NCBI GenBank assembly: GCA_031835245.1
Contig: JAVKOQ010000102.1
Location: forward strand, 112,641 to 176,640
Reading direction: 5' to 3'
Origin: Balamuthia mandrillaris
Taxonomy: Eukaryota; Discosea; Longamoebia; Balamuthiidae
DNA: 64,000 nucleotides
Numbering within the stretch: the stretch's first letter is position 1; each line of letters opens with the position of its first letter. Below, piece by piece: positions 1 through 12,872 of this stretch. The notes under the pieces were generated by a model. It ran no database searches. It was not told the origin of the DNA and saw only the letters and a list, made by a program, of their open reading frames with translations. Both the position numbers and the translations under genes were made by a program.

Positions 1-1556
1 AATTGTTTTAAAAAAAAACAAAACCTTGAACGCTGCACCATGGACCCTTCACTAACAGAGAGTCCACATCGAACACCACTGCAAGGGCATCGCTGGGATT
101 GAGCCTTCCTCCTGTAAGGGAGGTGTCCTTGAACGCCATGCGTGGGAGGAACTCTGTCCCGCCATCGCACCACACCTGAAGACGAATCGAGCCCATCAAA
201 CATGAATCCCTCCCTGAGCAATGACAGAAGGAGAGACAGACGGACAAACAAACAAACCTCTTCGGTTCCAACGAAAGTGGGAAGAATGAAGGCAAGCGAG
301 GCAACGTGAGCGCTGATGGCCGTCATAAGGATGAGATTGGCAGGAAAGCTTCTGAGCTTGGGATGTGCAAAGTATGACAAACAGATGAACATGCTCCCTG
401 CCTTTCGTTTTGAGCGCGTGGAGTTTTTTCGTGTCAGAAGATACTGCTCTCCATAAACATACAGGGGAACAAACCCAAGACAACCAGCCAAACACGCTTT
501 GGATGATGTCCAACTCATCGTACTGCTTCTCTGTCAACGAGGGCAATGGGCATTCGAACACGCACAACCCATCTTCGTTTGCCACCAGCGGTTCGTTGCA
601 GATGGATCCAGCACCCACTTTCGTTGTTTCTCCCATCCGACATTGCGTGTTGCTGGCATTCACCAGAGTTGGCTCTGAAGTGGAGTTGCTGTAAAGCGGT
701 GCTGTGACGAAAGTGTTGTTGTTCAGTGATGAGGCTTCAGGGTAAAACTTCGTGTTTTGTGCGCCATCGTCAGGCATGTCGCAGGACCACAGCGCCCTGG
801 TGATGTTCTTGGGTTTCAGGAAACCTACTCCTGGAGGGATGCCCATCGCGTTTGTTATGTTGAAACACTTTTCCACTGTTGTGTGGTTTAAGTGTTGTCA
901 ATTCAAAATGCCAAATACAAGGACAGAGGAACGGCCATACCATAATCCTCACAAACCTCATGGCAGGTTTGTTGAGGGAAGATCACAGGCTGTCCATCCT
1001 CTGTCAACAGACACGGTCTCAGCCAACTCATGCAAACCATTCGCATTGCGTCGCCAGCGCATACGCCCAGATCAGGAGCCAAGAATTGAGCAGACCTGGT
1101 CCTGTCGATGACGATGGCGAGAAGGTCGTCCGTCCCGTTGACCAGGCGCTCGTTGAACTCGCCTCCATTGATCCATTCTGGAACAAACACCCATTGGCCA
1201 GCTGCGCTCCTTGCCCGTTAGTCTTTTGTTCGCAAATAAACCCAAAGAGAAAGAAGAGGGAAGAGAAAAGAAGAGAAGAGAAGGAGAGAAATGAAGGAAA
1301 ACGATATCGAGAATAAAGCGAACTGAACGGAAACTACGGACAAAACAAAGCTAACAAAACAAAATGACAAAAGAAGGGAAGAGAAGAAGAGAAAAAAGGT
1401 ACGTTTGAGGCCAAATTTTTGGCAAACCATAGGAAGTCCGCTCCATCGAGCACAACTGTCTGATGACACGCCTTGTGCACACAACAATAGGGCGCATAGA
1501 CCGAACCAGACAACCGTTAGCGGGCTCTGCATTCGCGTTGTGAGTTTTCTTTGCAT
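1..1556 (-). CDS. Frizzled/Smoothened-like seven-pass receptor (partial, 3' end outside window)
   Basis: This is a probable cell-surface receptor of the Frizzled/Smoothened GPCR class. Exons deduced from frame and splice sites are 1403-1556, 941-1201, 463-875, about 258-401 and about 25-214. The start at 1556, with a second in-frame ATG at 1532, leads into a hydrophobic signal peptide ending near GVSSD. A cysteine-rich domain follows, with cysteines spaced as in Frizzled CRDs (for example AMRMVCMSWLRPC, then TCHEVCEDY and VEKC). A short linker then leads to the first transmembrane segment (IIQSVFGWLSW), interrupted by a short intron, and to TM2 (LILMTAISAHVASLAF). The extracellular loop reaching GPWCSVQ resembles the region just before Frizzled TM3. 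The rest of the protein lies left of position 1. Dictyostelium has a large family of such receptors. Ligand and pathway cannot be inferred. Confidence 0.75.
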
Positions 1557-2241
1557 GGACTATCACAGAATAACAAAAAATAATAAGTACTTATCGTGAA
1601 TCACACAAATTGGCCGAAATAACTGTCGTCGTGCATGCACCTATTTGTTAGTCCGAGCAGAAATCGACAAAGCCCGGAACGCGTGGGGAGCACATGACCG
1701 TTTCATTTGGAAAAATCGTGAGATGCTCATCATTACCATTCTCCTTACCCGCACAAAGCTATAATAAATTTCATTCATTTCGATAATGACGACACGAAAC
1801 CGGGCGTAATTGTAAATTCATGACGACGCGACTTAGAGTCGACACATATAACAGATCTTCATGACGACACGAAATCCAACCACCCTGCCTTTTGGCATAG
1901 CTCTAGCCTCTAGCAAGCTCTTTTGCCGCCTTCTAGACCTTTAGCTAAGGTTCTCCTGAGTTCTTCTGCCAACATTCCCATTTCAACACTGTCCCAGTTC
2001 ATCACTTGATCAAGATGCTGGGAGGATGCCTCTATCTTTGGAATGCGTGTTGGTCAGGATGCTTTGGAGAAAAGACAAATGGCTCAGAGATCCACCATTG
2101 GCTGCACTTTGGATGTCGTTTGAATTGAAGGTGAGATACAAGGAAGAAAGACTTTGTCAAAGGCAAGCCAAATCCTAACGGGATAAAAATGTACATTTTA
2201 ACAGACAAGACAACATACAAAGAAGGGAGAGAACACATACC
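1557..2241. promoter_or_regulatory. Intergenic region upstream of the Frizzled-like gene, with TGACGAC repeats
   Basis: I see no convincing gene here. The motif TGACGACRCGA occurs three times (1787, 1821, 1862), and the palindrome GTCGAC lies at 1838 between the second and third copies. The same two motifs recur upstream of other genes in the window, so this stretch probably holds promoter elements of the gene reading leftward from 1556. The part from about 1900 to 2241 may include the end of the unassigned exon described in the next entry. Confidence 0.4.
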
Positions 2242-2577
2242 TCAGATTGTGTGGGGTATTGACGACATCAACGAACCTCCAAGAACAACGAGCCGCTTCA
2301 CTATACCCAAAACGTGCAGAGAAGAGGGGAGCTTGTGGGCACTGTAAGGCTTCTGCGGCTGCTGGAAACTGTCTGTAGGGTGTATAGCAAACACCGGAGA
2401 TATGTGTGCCTTCCCGCGACTGTTTTGTTCGCTTTCACCAAAGCCGTGAACAATAGTAATCTTTCCTGTCTTCAGCCTCTTTCTTTTGTTCCCCTCCTGG
2501 TTGTGACCTACTTCCAGATGCAGGTCGAAGAGGCGTGTGCTTCTAAAACATGTTGCGGGGGCCAAAGAGATATTCAT
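2032..2577 (-). other. Possible exons of an unrecognised gene, or 3' flank of the ADP/ATP carrier
   Basis: On the minus strand an open stretch (2242-2577) runs to a good donor (GTATGT) near 2239. After about 60 bp a pyrimidine-containing TTAG acceptor near 2175 opens a second stretch to about 2032. This splice-like pairing is the only evidence for a gene. The predicted peptides match no family I recognise, and the reading frame across the junction is not certain. The region lies directly downstream of the carrier stop codon at 2698, so it may be untranslated flank. Confidence 0.2.
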
Positions 2578-2697
2578 GAAAGGGCAGGAGAGAAGCGCTC
2601 TCCTGTTGAACAGTAACGAAGCAAAGGCAATTGAAAATAAGCTCTATGGAGAGCAAAAAGCAACGAGCAGGGACGCTGCCAGCGGGCTGGCTTTGTC

Positions 2698-3669
2698 TCA
2701 TTCGCTGCCAGCACCCAGGTTGAGGCCGAGCATGCCTTGAAGCTGATCATAGAAGACCAGGACGAGAGCTGAGCCAACGGTTCGAAACACGTTGGCATAG
2801 GCGCCGTGGTAGAGGGCGCGCACGCCCTCCTCCCTCACGATCTTGCAAAAGCAGTCCACGGCGCCCTTGTAGAGGGAGGCCTCCTTGGCTTTGTCCGAGC
2901 CCATCTGCAAGCGACGACGAACCGTGTCGAACGGGTAGGAAGCGTAGGCGGCAGCGAGGGCCGTGGTCTGAGCCACTCCAAACTTGGAGGCCATGCCAAG
3001 CGTGCCGAGGTCGTTCTTCCAGGGGTTCTTCTCGCGGAGGGAGTCGTACAGCCCAAAGTAAACGCCACGGTAGGGAATGATGCCCGCCACGGACACCCCG
3101 AAGCCGTTGTAGAGGCCGAGGAGGCCGCGAGGCCCTCTGGCCGTTTTGGCCAGGCAGTCGGCCAGGCCGTTGAAGTCCCTCTTCGCGCCCTTGCCAGCGT
3201 CGGCAGCCAGGCGGGTTCGAGCGTAGTCCAACGGGTAGACCAAGCAGAGGGAGCCAGCCCCAGCCAACCCACCGGAAGCCATTTGGACGAGGAAGAACTG
3301 ACCGAACTGGGCGGTGGGGTCGTAGCGGGGGAACAGCATCTTGATGGAGTCCTTGAAGGCAAAGTTGAAGGCCTGGGTGGGGAAGTAGCGGATGACGTTG
3401 GTGAGGTTGCCCCGCCAGAAGGAGGGGAGGCCCTGCTCGGCGGCCACGCGGCGGAAGCAGTCCACGATGCCCTTGTAGGGAGGGATCTCGCCGGAGAGTA
3501 TGCGCGGGTTGGCGTGCATGGTTTGCAGGAGGAGCTTCACGCGCTCTATGGGGGCGGTCATTGTCTTGGCCACCGCTCCAGAGACTCCTCCCAGAGTGAA
3601 GTCCTTCAAGAAGGAGGCGGTAGCATCGAGTGTTGTGTTGTTGTTCGTGGGGTGAGTTGGTTGCGCCAT
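2698..3669 (-). CDS. Mitochondrial ADP/ATP carrier (adenine nucleotide translocase)
   Basis: This single-exon gene of 323 residues encodes a mitochondrial inner-membrane carrier that exchanges ADP and ATP. Three tandem carrier repeats are visible. Their signature motifs are PIERVKLLLQ in repeat 1, PLDYARTRLAAD in repeat 2 and PFDTVRRRLQM in repeat 3. The stretch FWRGNLTNVIRYFPTQAFNF near residue 85 is diagnostic of the ADP/ATP subfamily. The ADP/ATP hallmark RRRMMM reads RRRLQM here: the three arginines are kept but two methionines are replaced. Length fits the family (about 300-320). The gene has no introns and uses GC-rich codons, unlike its neighbours, as expected of a highly expressed gene. 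A long open frame on the opposite strand (2806-3771) is a shadow of this composition. The family assignment is firm. Strict ADP/ATP specificity is likely but open because of the altered hallmark. Confidence 0.93.
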   Translation of the reverse strand: MAQPTHPTNNNTTLDATASFLKDFTLGGVSGAVAKTMTAPIERVKLLLQTMHANPRILSGEIPPYKGIVDCFRRVAAEQGLPSFWRGNLTNVIRYFPTQAFNFAFKDSIKMLFPRYDPTAQFGQFFLVQMASGGLAGAGSLCLVYPLDYARTRLAADAGKGAKRDFNGLADCLAKTARGPRGLLGLYNGFGVSVAGIIPYRGVYFGLYDSLREKNPWKNDLGTLGMASKFGVAQTTALAAAYASYPFDTVRRRLQMGSDKAKEASLYKGAVDCFCKIVREEGVRALYHGAYANVFRTVGSALVLVFYDQLQGMLGLNLGAGSE

Positions 3670-4568
3670 TGGCTTGTTGTGGTGGTGGTTCTGGTGGGCA
3701 GCATGGGGAAGGAAGGGAGACCAGACGGGGAAGAGGAGAGCGTCTTATTGTTTTCTTTCTTCCCTGGGTGACCGGAAGCTCAGTTCGAGGAAATGGGGCC
3801 TGGTGACCTTCTAGAACTATCCGTTAGCGGCCTTGTCCTTCTGGAACCTTCCTTCCACACTCCCAACGAGAACCTAACATTGGTAGAGCAAGTGGGCATC
3901 CTGAGAAGGGAGGCGTGGTCACATAATCCGAGTTTCCTACCAAAGTGAGGGTCCGAAGCGTGAAGGAAGGTGTTTTTGTTTTTTCACATATTACACTCTA
4001 ATCACAGGGACGAAAACAAAAGTCCAAGTCGTGGGCGCTCACTCATCTGTGCTCCCTCCTCCACAAAGCCTCACACGTTAAACTCTTTTGGACGAAAACA
4101 AAAAATCCACAAAACTCCCCCACTTTCGACAATGATCGTCAGTAATCCACGAAGAAATTGCCCAGAGAAGCTGCTCTTAAGAAACCCCCCCTTGTTCGTT
4201 TCTTGTTGGTCGTCTACACCTTCCACACACCACACAGCCCACACACCCAGTGTCTCTCTTGCTTTCTAAGTTTATTGGCGGCAGCAGCAGCATGAGCATC
4301 CATTCCGTACACCCCAACCCACCACTTTGCCTTCAGAGACGTGGGAGAAGGAAGGGTTGTTTTGGCGGGAAACATGCTCATTGGCCCAAAAGACTAATGT
4401 CGTGATTTCTTTTTTCGTTGTCCTTAGATCTTATGATCTTTGCGCCGCCTTATCCTCCTTACTGTCTTTTTTGCGGACATTTCTCTTTTGTGCGGACATA
4501 TTTTCATGACGACGCGATACCGTTTGTCGACAAAAAAGCTGAAAAAGTTATATTAAAAAAATACGAGA
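3670..4568. promoter_or_regulatory. Divergent intergenic region between carrier and PRMT genes
   Basis: About 900 bp separates the ATG of the carrier (3669, minus) from that of PRMT (4569, plus). I see no gene. The PRMT-proximal 100 bp holds a cluster of the window's recurring motifs: TGCGGACA at 4472 and 4491, TGACGACGCGA at 4507 and TGTCGACA at 4525. The last starts 44 bp before the ATG. The carrier-proximal half lacks GTCGAC. Short open frames such as 3970-4269 have no family resemblance. Confidence 0.5.
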
Positions 4569-6840
<2,272 letters not shown>

Positions 6841-7734
6841 CTCAGCTTTTTTTTCACAAATAAATATAATAAAATAAAGCGGCTCAATGCTTTGATCGGT
6901 TACTGAAAGTTTCAAACCACCAATCAAAAATCAAAACAGAGGCTTTATCTTACCATAAAAAGGCCATTTCTGTTGTCTTTTTCTTTGTCTCATCTCTAGC
7001 AGAGATCTTTCACGTCGACAAAAATTCATTGCTCCGCTTTAGTTGATAATAAAATTTCAGAAAAAATGAGTTGATCAATGATCTGCTACACTTTTCAAAG
7101 CGCAAATCAAAAATCAGAGAGATACCCGTTATTGTCGACAGAATAGTTAATTTTTCAAGACGACATGAAAAAGTACTACTATCTCATGTCCATCTTACAA
7201 TCCCGGTGTCCATGAAATCTCAGCGCCACCTCATTTTTCCTCAGCAATCTCATGTCCAAATCCAGCCAACTGCTGCTGTGTCTCATGTCCTCTCTCGAGT
7301 TCCATGACAACGTTTTTCGTGGAAGCCAACGAAGCGAAGAAGAAGAAAAGAAAGTCAGCAAGGAGATTCACCATCAAAGATATTTTTTTTCAAACCTGTT
7401 ATTTTAGAAGTAGAAGCAACAAGGGAGGAGTTGATTCGGTTTTAATCGTAAAGTACCATTAGAGTTATTTGGGTTTTTTAAAGTCATCATCCCACGTTAG
7501 TTACCTCATCAAATCTCTCTACTTTTTTTTTTCATCCTTCAAAAAATCAAACAAAAAAAATCATGCTTACTTCCTTTTCCTTCTTTTTTTTTCTTCAAAC
7601 AGTAGATAATCCATCAAGTTTTCTCATCTGCTACACCGATCATCACAAAAGAGAACGGAAGGAGGTTTTTTTTTCTCCTGTAAGAAAAAAAATCAGGAGA
7701 CGCTCCGAACGGCTCCCAACTCCCCCCTGGCAAA
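6841..7734. promoter_or_regulatory. Intergenic region between PRMT and ATG11-like genes
   Basis: A/T-rich, and I see no gene. Possible polyadenylation signals (AATAAA, AATAAAATAAA) follow the PRMT stop at about 6858-6878. GTCGAC occurs at 7014 and 7134. Two related segments starting near 6892 and 7079 share ATCAAAAATCA and similar flanks, suggesting an old imperfect duplication. The phrase TCTCATGTCC appears three times between about 7182 and 7290. The ATG of the next gene at 7735 is preceded by A/T-rich DNA. Confidence 0.4.
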
Positions 7735-10700
7735 ATGAAAGTCTTTCGAGCAGACACGGGGGAGGTGCATGACCTCCCCGACTTACCTTCCTCCACATTG
7801 TACGCCGCTCTCTCTCTCTCTCTCTCTCTCTCTCGTGCTTCCCAACAGCCTATTCTCCGCTCTGCTCTCGCTTCTCTGCCTCTTTTCTTTCTCCTGGTCT
7901 TGTTTCTCTGTCCTCTGCTTCTGTTTCTCTCTCCTCCGTTCTTTTTTTCTGCTTTCCTACCTCTCCCGTTCTTGTCTCTTCGCTATCTGTCTCTCTGTTT
8001 CGCTCCTCCGCTCTCTTCCCTGCTTCTCTCGTTCTTCCGTTCTCTCGCTCTCTCGTGCTCTATCTCCTCCGTTCTCTTGTTCTCTCTCGTTTTCTGCTTC
8101 TTTCTTCTCAAACTAGTAAAATTCTCTCAGGATAAGTACCATCAAACAACATTTGGCCATTTTGTCAGCGATAGACCCGCAGGACCAGATCTTGCTGTGT
8201 GGAAAACTGAAACTCGAGGACTCTCGTTCTTTGGATTATTATCGCCTTCCTGCTGTACTCATTGCTCTCTCTCTCTTTCTCTCTCTCTTCTAGCTGCTCT
8301 TTCTCTATTGTTGGTGGGAGAAGACTTATTCTCCATTTGTTCTCATCTTAATGTAGGAGGAGAGACCTGTCTTTTTATTTTCTAGACAAGCACTACAGCC
8401 TGGTGCTCTTCCCCCAAAGCAAACCGTGCTCGGGCCAATCGAAGTTAAATGTTCGATATTCCTCCTCTTGCTCATTTTGCTCATTCTTCATCTTTCTTCC
8501 TGCTCATCTGTCTTTTACTCGTTTGCAAAACATCAATGGATAGTGCCTGGAGAGTCTCCCTTGCCCCGCCTTGCTGGAGCTTTAGTGAAATATGAGCATC
8601 AATTTTCACACCACCTCAGTTTTGCCAAAGTACAATCCTCTCTCTTTTCTCTCTCCTCTCTCTCTCTCTCTCTTGTCTGTTGCTGATTATCTTATTCCAC
8701 GTCATAATTTTTAGGGTGTGTTAGTGGCAGTGGATGGCCGGATAGCGTTGAGCAGACGTTGCTATGCAGAACAGGACATTCAAGCGAAAGCGTTGGAAGC
8801 TGCCACAGCGAACCTAAATGATCACAATGGACAAATACTACAAGCGTTTAGCACATTCAAGGAACACTTTATCGCTCAACAGAGCAAGCACTACGGTTTG
8901 TTGGAGAGCTTTGCTCATGACCTTCAACGGGTATACATTTATTCTCTCTCGCGTTTGCTCCGTCTCTTTCTTTCAATCAGCAAAACAAGGGAAACGACTA
9001 AACGCACAATTTTCTTTATTCACTAGTTGAGAGAAACGGTCATTCATGAGGCACTACAAACGCCAACCATGCGCACCCTTATAGACTGCATTCCTGAAGA
9101 TCGGTTGCGCAAATGGGCTGACGATTGTAGAAAGGAACATGGTATCTCCTCTACTTTCTCCTCTGCTCTCTTTTCGGTAACCTTATTTGATTTGTTTTCT
9201 CTTGTTTCAATGATTAGAACAATTGGCTCTTCGAATTTCTGAGTTAGAGGCAGGCATAGTGCGTGCCAACGAAGAGGTCGAGGCCGAAAATCTTAAACCT
9301 CCTGATGTGGAGTATGTTGTTCTCTCTCTCTCTCTCTCTCTCTCTCTCCGCGAGCTTCGTTCTCGTTCTCGTTCTCGTTCTTGTTCCCACTTTTTTGATT
9401 AACCATAACACATGTGCATTAGTTTTGAGGATTTGAGAGAGCGTATCAACTTGGCTGTAAAGCAGAGAAAAGAAGCTGGTGCCATCAAGACAGCTTTTGC
9501 TCAAGGTACAATATTTGAAACAGTTATTGTTGCCGTGTCTCTTTATTTGACTCCATTTATGTAGATGTAAAGAAGGTAAGAGAGGCATTGAAGACAGAGC
9601 AAGAAAATAACGAGAGAGGTTATCATGGGGATGATTCGCGACATGGTGGTGCTCGCTCTTGGGAAGATTATGTGCCCTTTGACCAAGCCCAAAAGGGACA
9701 CGTCAAAATGTTGGACCGTCTTACCAAGATTGACTCCTCCGTTCGTTCCATCATGAATGCTTGCGCTGATTCTAAGGTATACTTTCTCGGTTCTCTTCCC
9801 TTTTCTCTTTTTTTCGCTTGTCTTGTTTTATTTGACCCATTTATTGTCTTTTTTAAAAATTAATAGACTCGGCTATCTCAGTGCGTCCACATGCGTTTGC
9901 AAAGAATATCAGTGTTGCAATCCAACATAAGAGACGTTGCAAACAAAGTGATTGTCTTTCGTGAGGCGCTAAGTCGACAGAAACAGGCTTTTGCTCAGCT
10001 TGTCTATGTCAAGTATTTGCCAGAGGCTTACGCAGCTTCGATGGAGGAAGTGGGTCGACGCAAAGTCTTTGCTGACATTCTTCAGGAGGCTTTTAATCGC
10101 TTCCGTTCAGCTTTGAAGAAGTTGGAAGAGCAAGAAATTCGCGAAAGACAACTGTAAGTTTTTTTTTACTCTTTATTACTTTTTCCAGTTCTTTTCTCAT
10201 TCTTTTTTTGTAGATTTTTGTCAAAGTTTGGAAGATACATCCCCAAGAATTTGGTGCCAGGACTCACAGAGCCGCTCCCTCCATTCGACAAAGGTATCAA
10301 GTACATCCCGTTCGATCGAAGTTTGCCTGTTCTCGACGCTGCACAAGTGTCTTCCTCTGCAGTGGCGTTTGTCTACGAGAATCTACCTCCTTTGTTCCGC
10401 CATTTATTGCAACCGCCAGACAAAGATTATCCTCTTCCTGATGCTACAGGTAAGACTACATGAGCAAAGAGAGAAACTGCAAAGACATTAACAAATAACT
10501 TTACAAATCAGATAAAAGTCAGCAACTCGCTCTACGTGAATTAGAAGAAGAGAACGAACGTCTCCGGCAGCAGGTCACTAAGTTACAGAAACTTGAAGAG
10601 GAGGAGCAAGCTTCATCAACAAGCCACGCAGGCGAACGAGTGAAATTGTTAGAACAAAGCGAAGCCGCCTACAAACAACGCATACTAGCTTTGGAGGAAA

Positions 10701-12669
10701 AGCTCTCTAGAACTTATCGACAAGTTTCGCAGCTGCAAATGCAACTCTCTGCAGCCTCAAGTCAAAACCTATCTTCTAATTCCCTTCGTTCGTTTACTCT
10801 CTCTTCTCCAACTTCTTCTTCTTCCCCTTCTTCTTCTTTCACTCCTCTGCCAGCAACAACATCACAACAGCAGCAACAAGAACAAGAAGAGAAAGAAAGC
10901 GAAGAAAAACAAATCCAACGAGAAAGAGAAAGAGAACGCGAAGAAGAAATAGAAAAGCTTAAAACTGAACTCACAAAACTCCAACAAGCGTATGCCGCCC
11001 AATCAGATCTTCTCTCTTTCAATGACTCTGAACGCAAACAACTCCTTCGCCGCTTGGAAGAAGAGCAAGAAGAAAGAGAACAACAGCTTAACCAAAAGAA
11101 GAACGAACAGCAACAACTCGTTCAACAACTAGAAGAGCAGTTGCATCGCGCTTTGGCAGAGAAAGCCGAAGCCATCGCTGCCAAAGAGGCGCAGAGCGCA
11201 AGTTTGGAGGCAGCACTGGCGCGGGTCGATGCGGAGAAGCGCAAAACGCAGAAACTCGTTCAACAAATCAAAGCCAAGAAAGCGGCAGAGAAGCACAAGA
11301 TCTTGCAAGTCTTGTCTCAGTATGAGGAAGGCAAACGAAAAGTTGCAGACGGAAGTGATGGAAGAGAAAAAGGAGAAGGTTTGAGTGCAAGCGGAAGTGG
11401 GAAGATGAAACCGTTTCGATCGACGTCGACGCCGGCGTTGGCTTCGTTGCCGGTTTCTTTGACCTCTACTTCCACGCCGCCTTCTTTTGCTTATTCTTCA
11501 TCATCTTCGTCTTCGATTCGGGGAAGAAAAACATCATTAGCGCTCATGAGCCCAATCGATGAGATAGAAGAAACAGAAACAACTGATACAGAGCAACAAA
11601 AACAACTAAATGTTGAAGACTTTGAAGAGAATGAAGAAGAAATGGAAGGTGATGAATCCATCTCGCTTTCTGCTTCTACTTCCTCTTCTGCTTCTTTCTT
11701 CCAACCACACAAAACCAGAAAACATCTTCGAAAACACTCGGCTCCCGCAACCCCCTCTTCCTCTTCCTCTTCTAAAGCAACCTCACAAGCAGAGATGTTG
11801 TTAAACAGCGCTCATCAAGAACGTCAACTGCACAACACACAACAAGAACTGCTTCGAGCGGTCGAAAAGGTTTTTAACTTCTTCTTTTCGTCTCTTTCCT
11901 TCGTTTCTCTGTCATTTATTTATTTATGTTTGATAATAGTTGAAAGAGGCGGAAAACAAGATTCACGAACTCAAAGGGACGATCAACGTGCTGAACATAA
12001 CCAATGCGGAGTACATGAGCACCAGGAAGGAGCTGGAGGAGCAAGTTGTCGCTTTGCAGCAGCAGGTCATCGCTCTCGCCGACAATCAGTCGCATAAGAT
12101 TGCTTACCAAGAGTACGTTTTCTATCTCTTTTTTTTTCCTTAAAAAAGTTGTCGTTTTCTTTCTGTGTCTCTTTCTTCCTGTTTTTATAACGAATTTGAA
12201 ATTCAACAGTTTTAAAGTGGACGATCTGGCACTGTTCTTGCCGAACGACTTGGGTCACTATGAGGCATTCAACAGGAACGCGCCAAACTATATGCTAAGC
12301 GAAGAGTCTTTATCCATGTTTCCTGACGAACGGTATGTGATGGCTTCTCCTTCCTTCCTCTCCCTCTCTCTTTATCTCCCTCTTGTTTTTCTTAACGTTT
12401 ATTTCTAATATGACAAAAAAAAAACAAACAACAAACAAACAAACAGACGAAAGAGAGCTGCTGTTCTTGGCCAAATCATTGAAATTGTCGAGCAAGTTGC
12501 TGTACGTTTCTCTCTCTCTCTCTCTCTCTCTCTCCCTCTCTTCCTTCTCTCCCTCTCTTCTCTCGTTGCATGCTCACACACAAAAAAATAATAATAGGCA
12601 CGTAGACAGAATCCCTACCATAAAGATATGGGAACGAAATTCTACGAAGTTACCATCACGCAGGTCTAA
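7735..12669 (+). CDS. ATG11/FIP200-like autophagy scaffold with C-terminal claw
   Basis: This is a scaffold of the Atg1/ULK kinase complex in selective autophagy. About 16 exons are deduced, including 7735-7799, 8131-8254, 8357-8450, 8544-8629, 8715-8930, about 9565-9776, 9867-10155, 10214-10448, 10513-11869 and 12598-12669, giving roughly 1,130 residues. The N-terminus is a ubiquitin-like fold as in ATG11 (VFRADTGEVHDLP, then AIDPQDQILLCG and VFLFSRQALQPGALPP). The ATG17-like helical region follows; conserved blocks include FREALSRQKQAFAQLVYVKYLPEAY. Next come a long Gln/Glu coiled coil and low-complexity Ser/Pro stretches. The last four exons encode the claw domain: FKVDDLALFLPNDLGHYEAF, then KRAAVLGQIIEIVEQVA, then NPYHKDMGTKFYEVTI. 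The spliced claw is in frame and parallels the FIP200 C-terminus. Many introns carry CT repeats just after the donor. Confidence 0.88.
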
Positions 12670-12872
12670 AAAAAAGCCAGAAGAAAGAAAGAAAGAAAGA
12701 AAGAGAAGGAAGAAAGGAAGAAAAAAGGAGGAGAGAAGCAATCCTTGTTTGATTTGTTGTATATATCGCTTGCTGCGCTTTTTTTTGTTTGTTTTTGTTT
12801 GTGTGAATGACTTTTTTTCCTTCTCTCTTGTTGCTTTCTTTCTTTCTTTCTTTCTGAATGAAAAGAAACTAT

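Noticed and set aside
2806-3771. Plus-strand open frame of 321 codons antisense to the ADP/ATP carrier
   Set aside because: It is a shadow of the GC-rich carrier exon. The minus-strand product is a clear family member and the plus-strand product resembles nothing.
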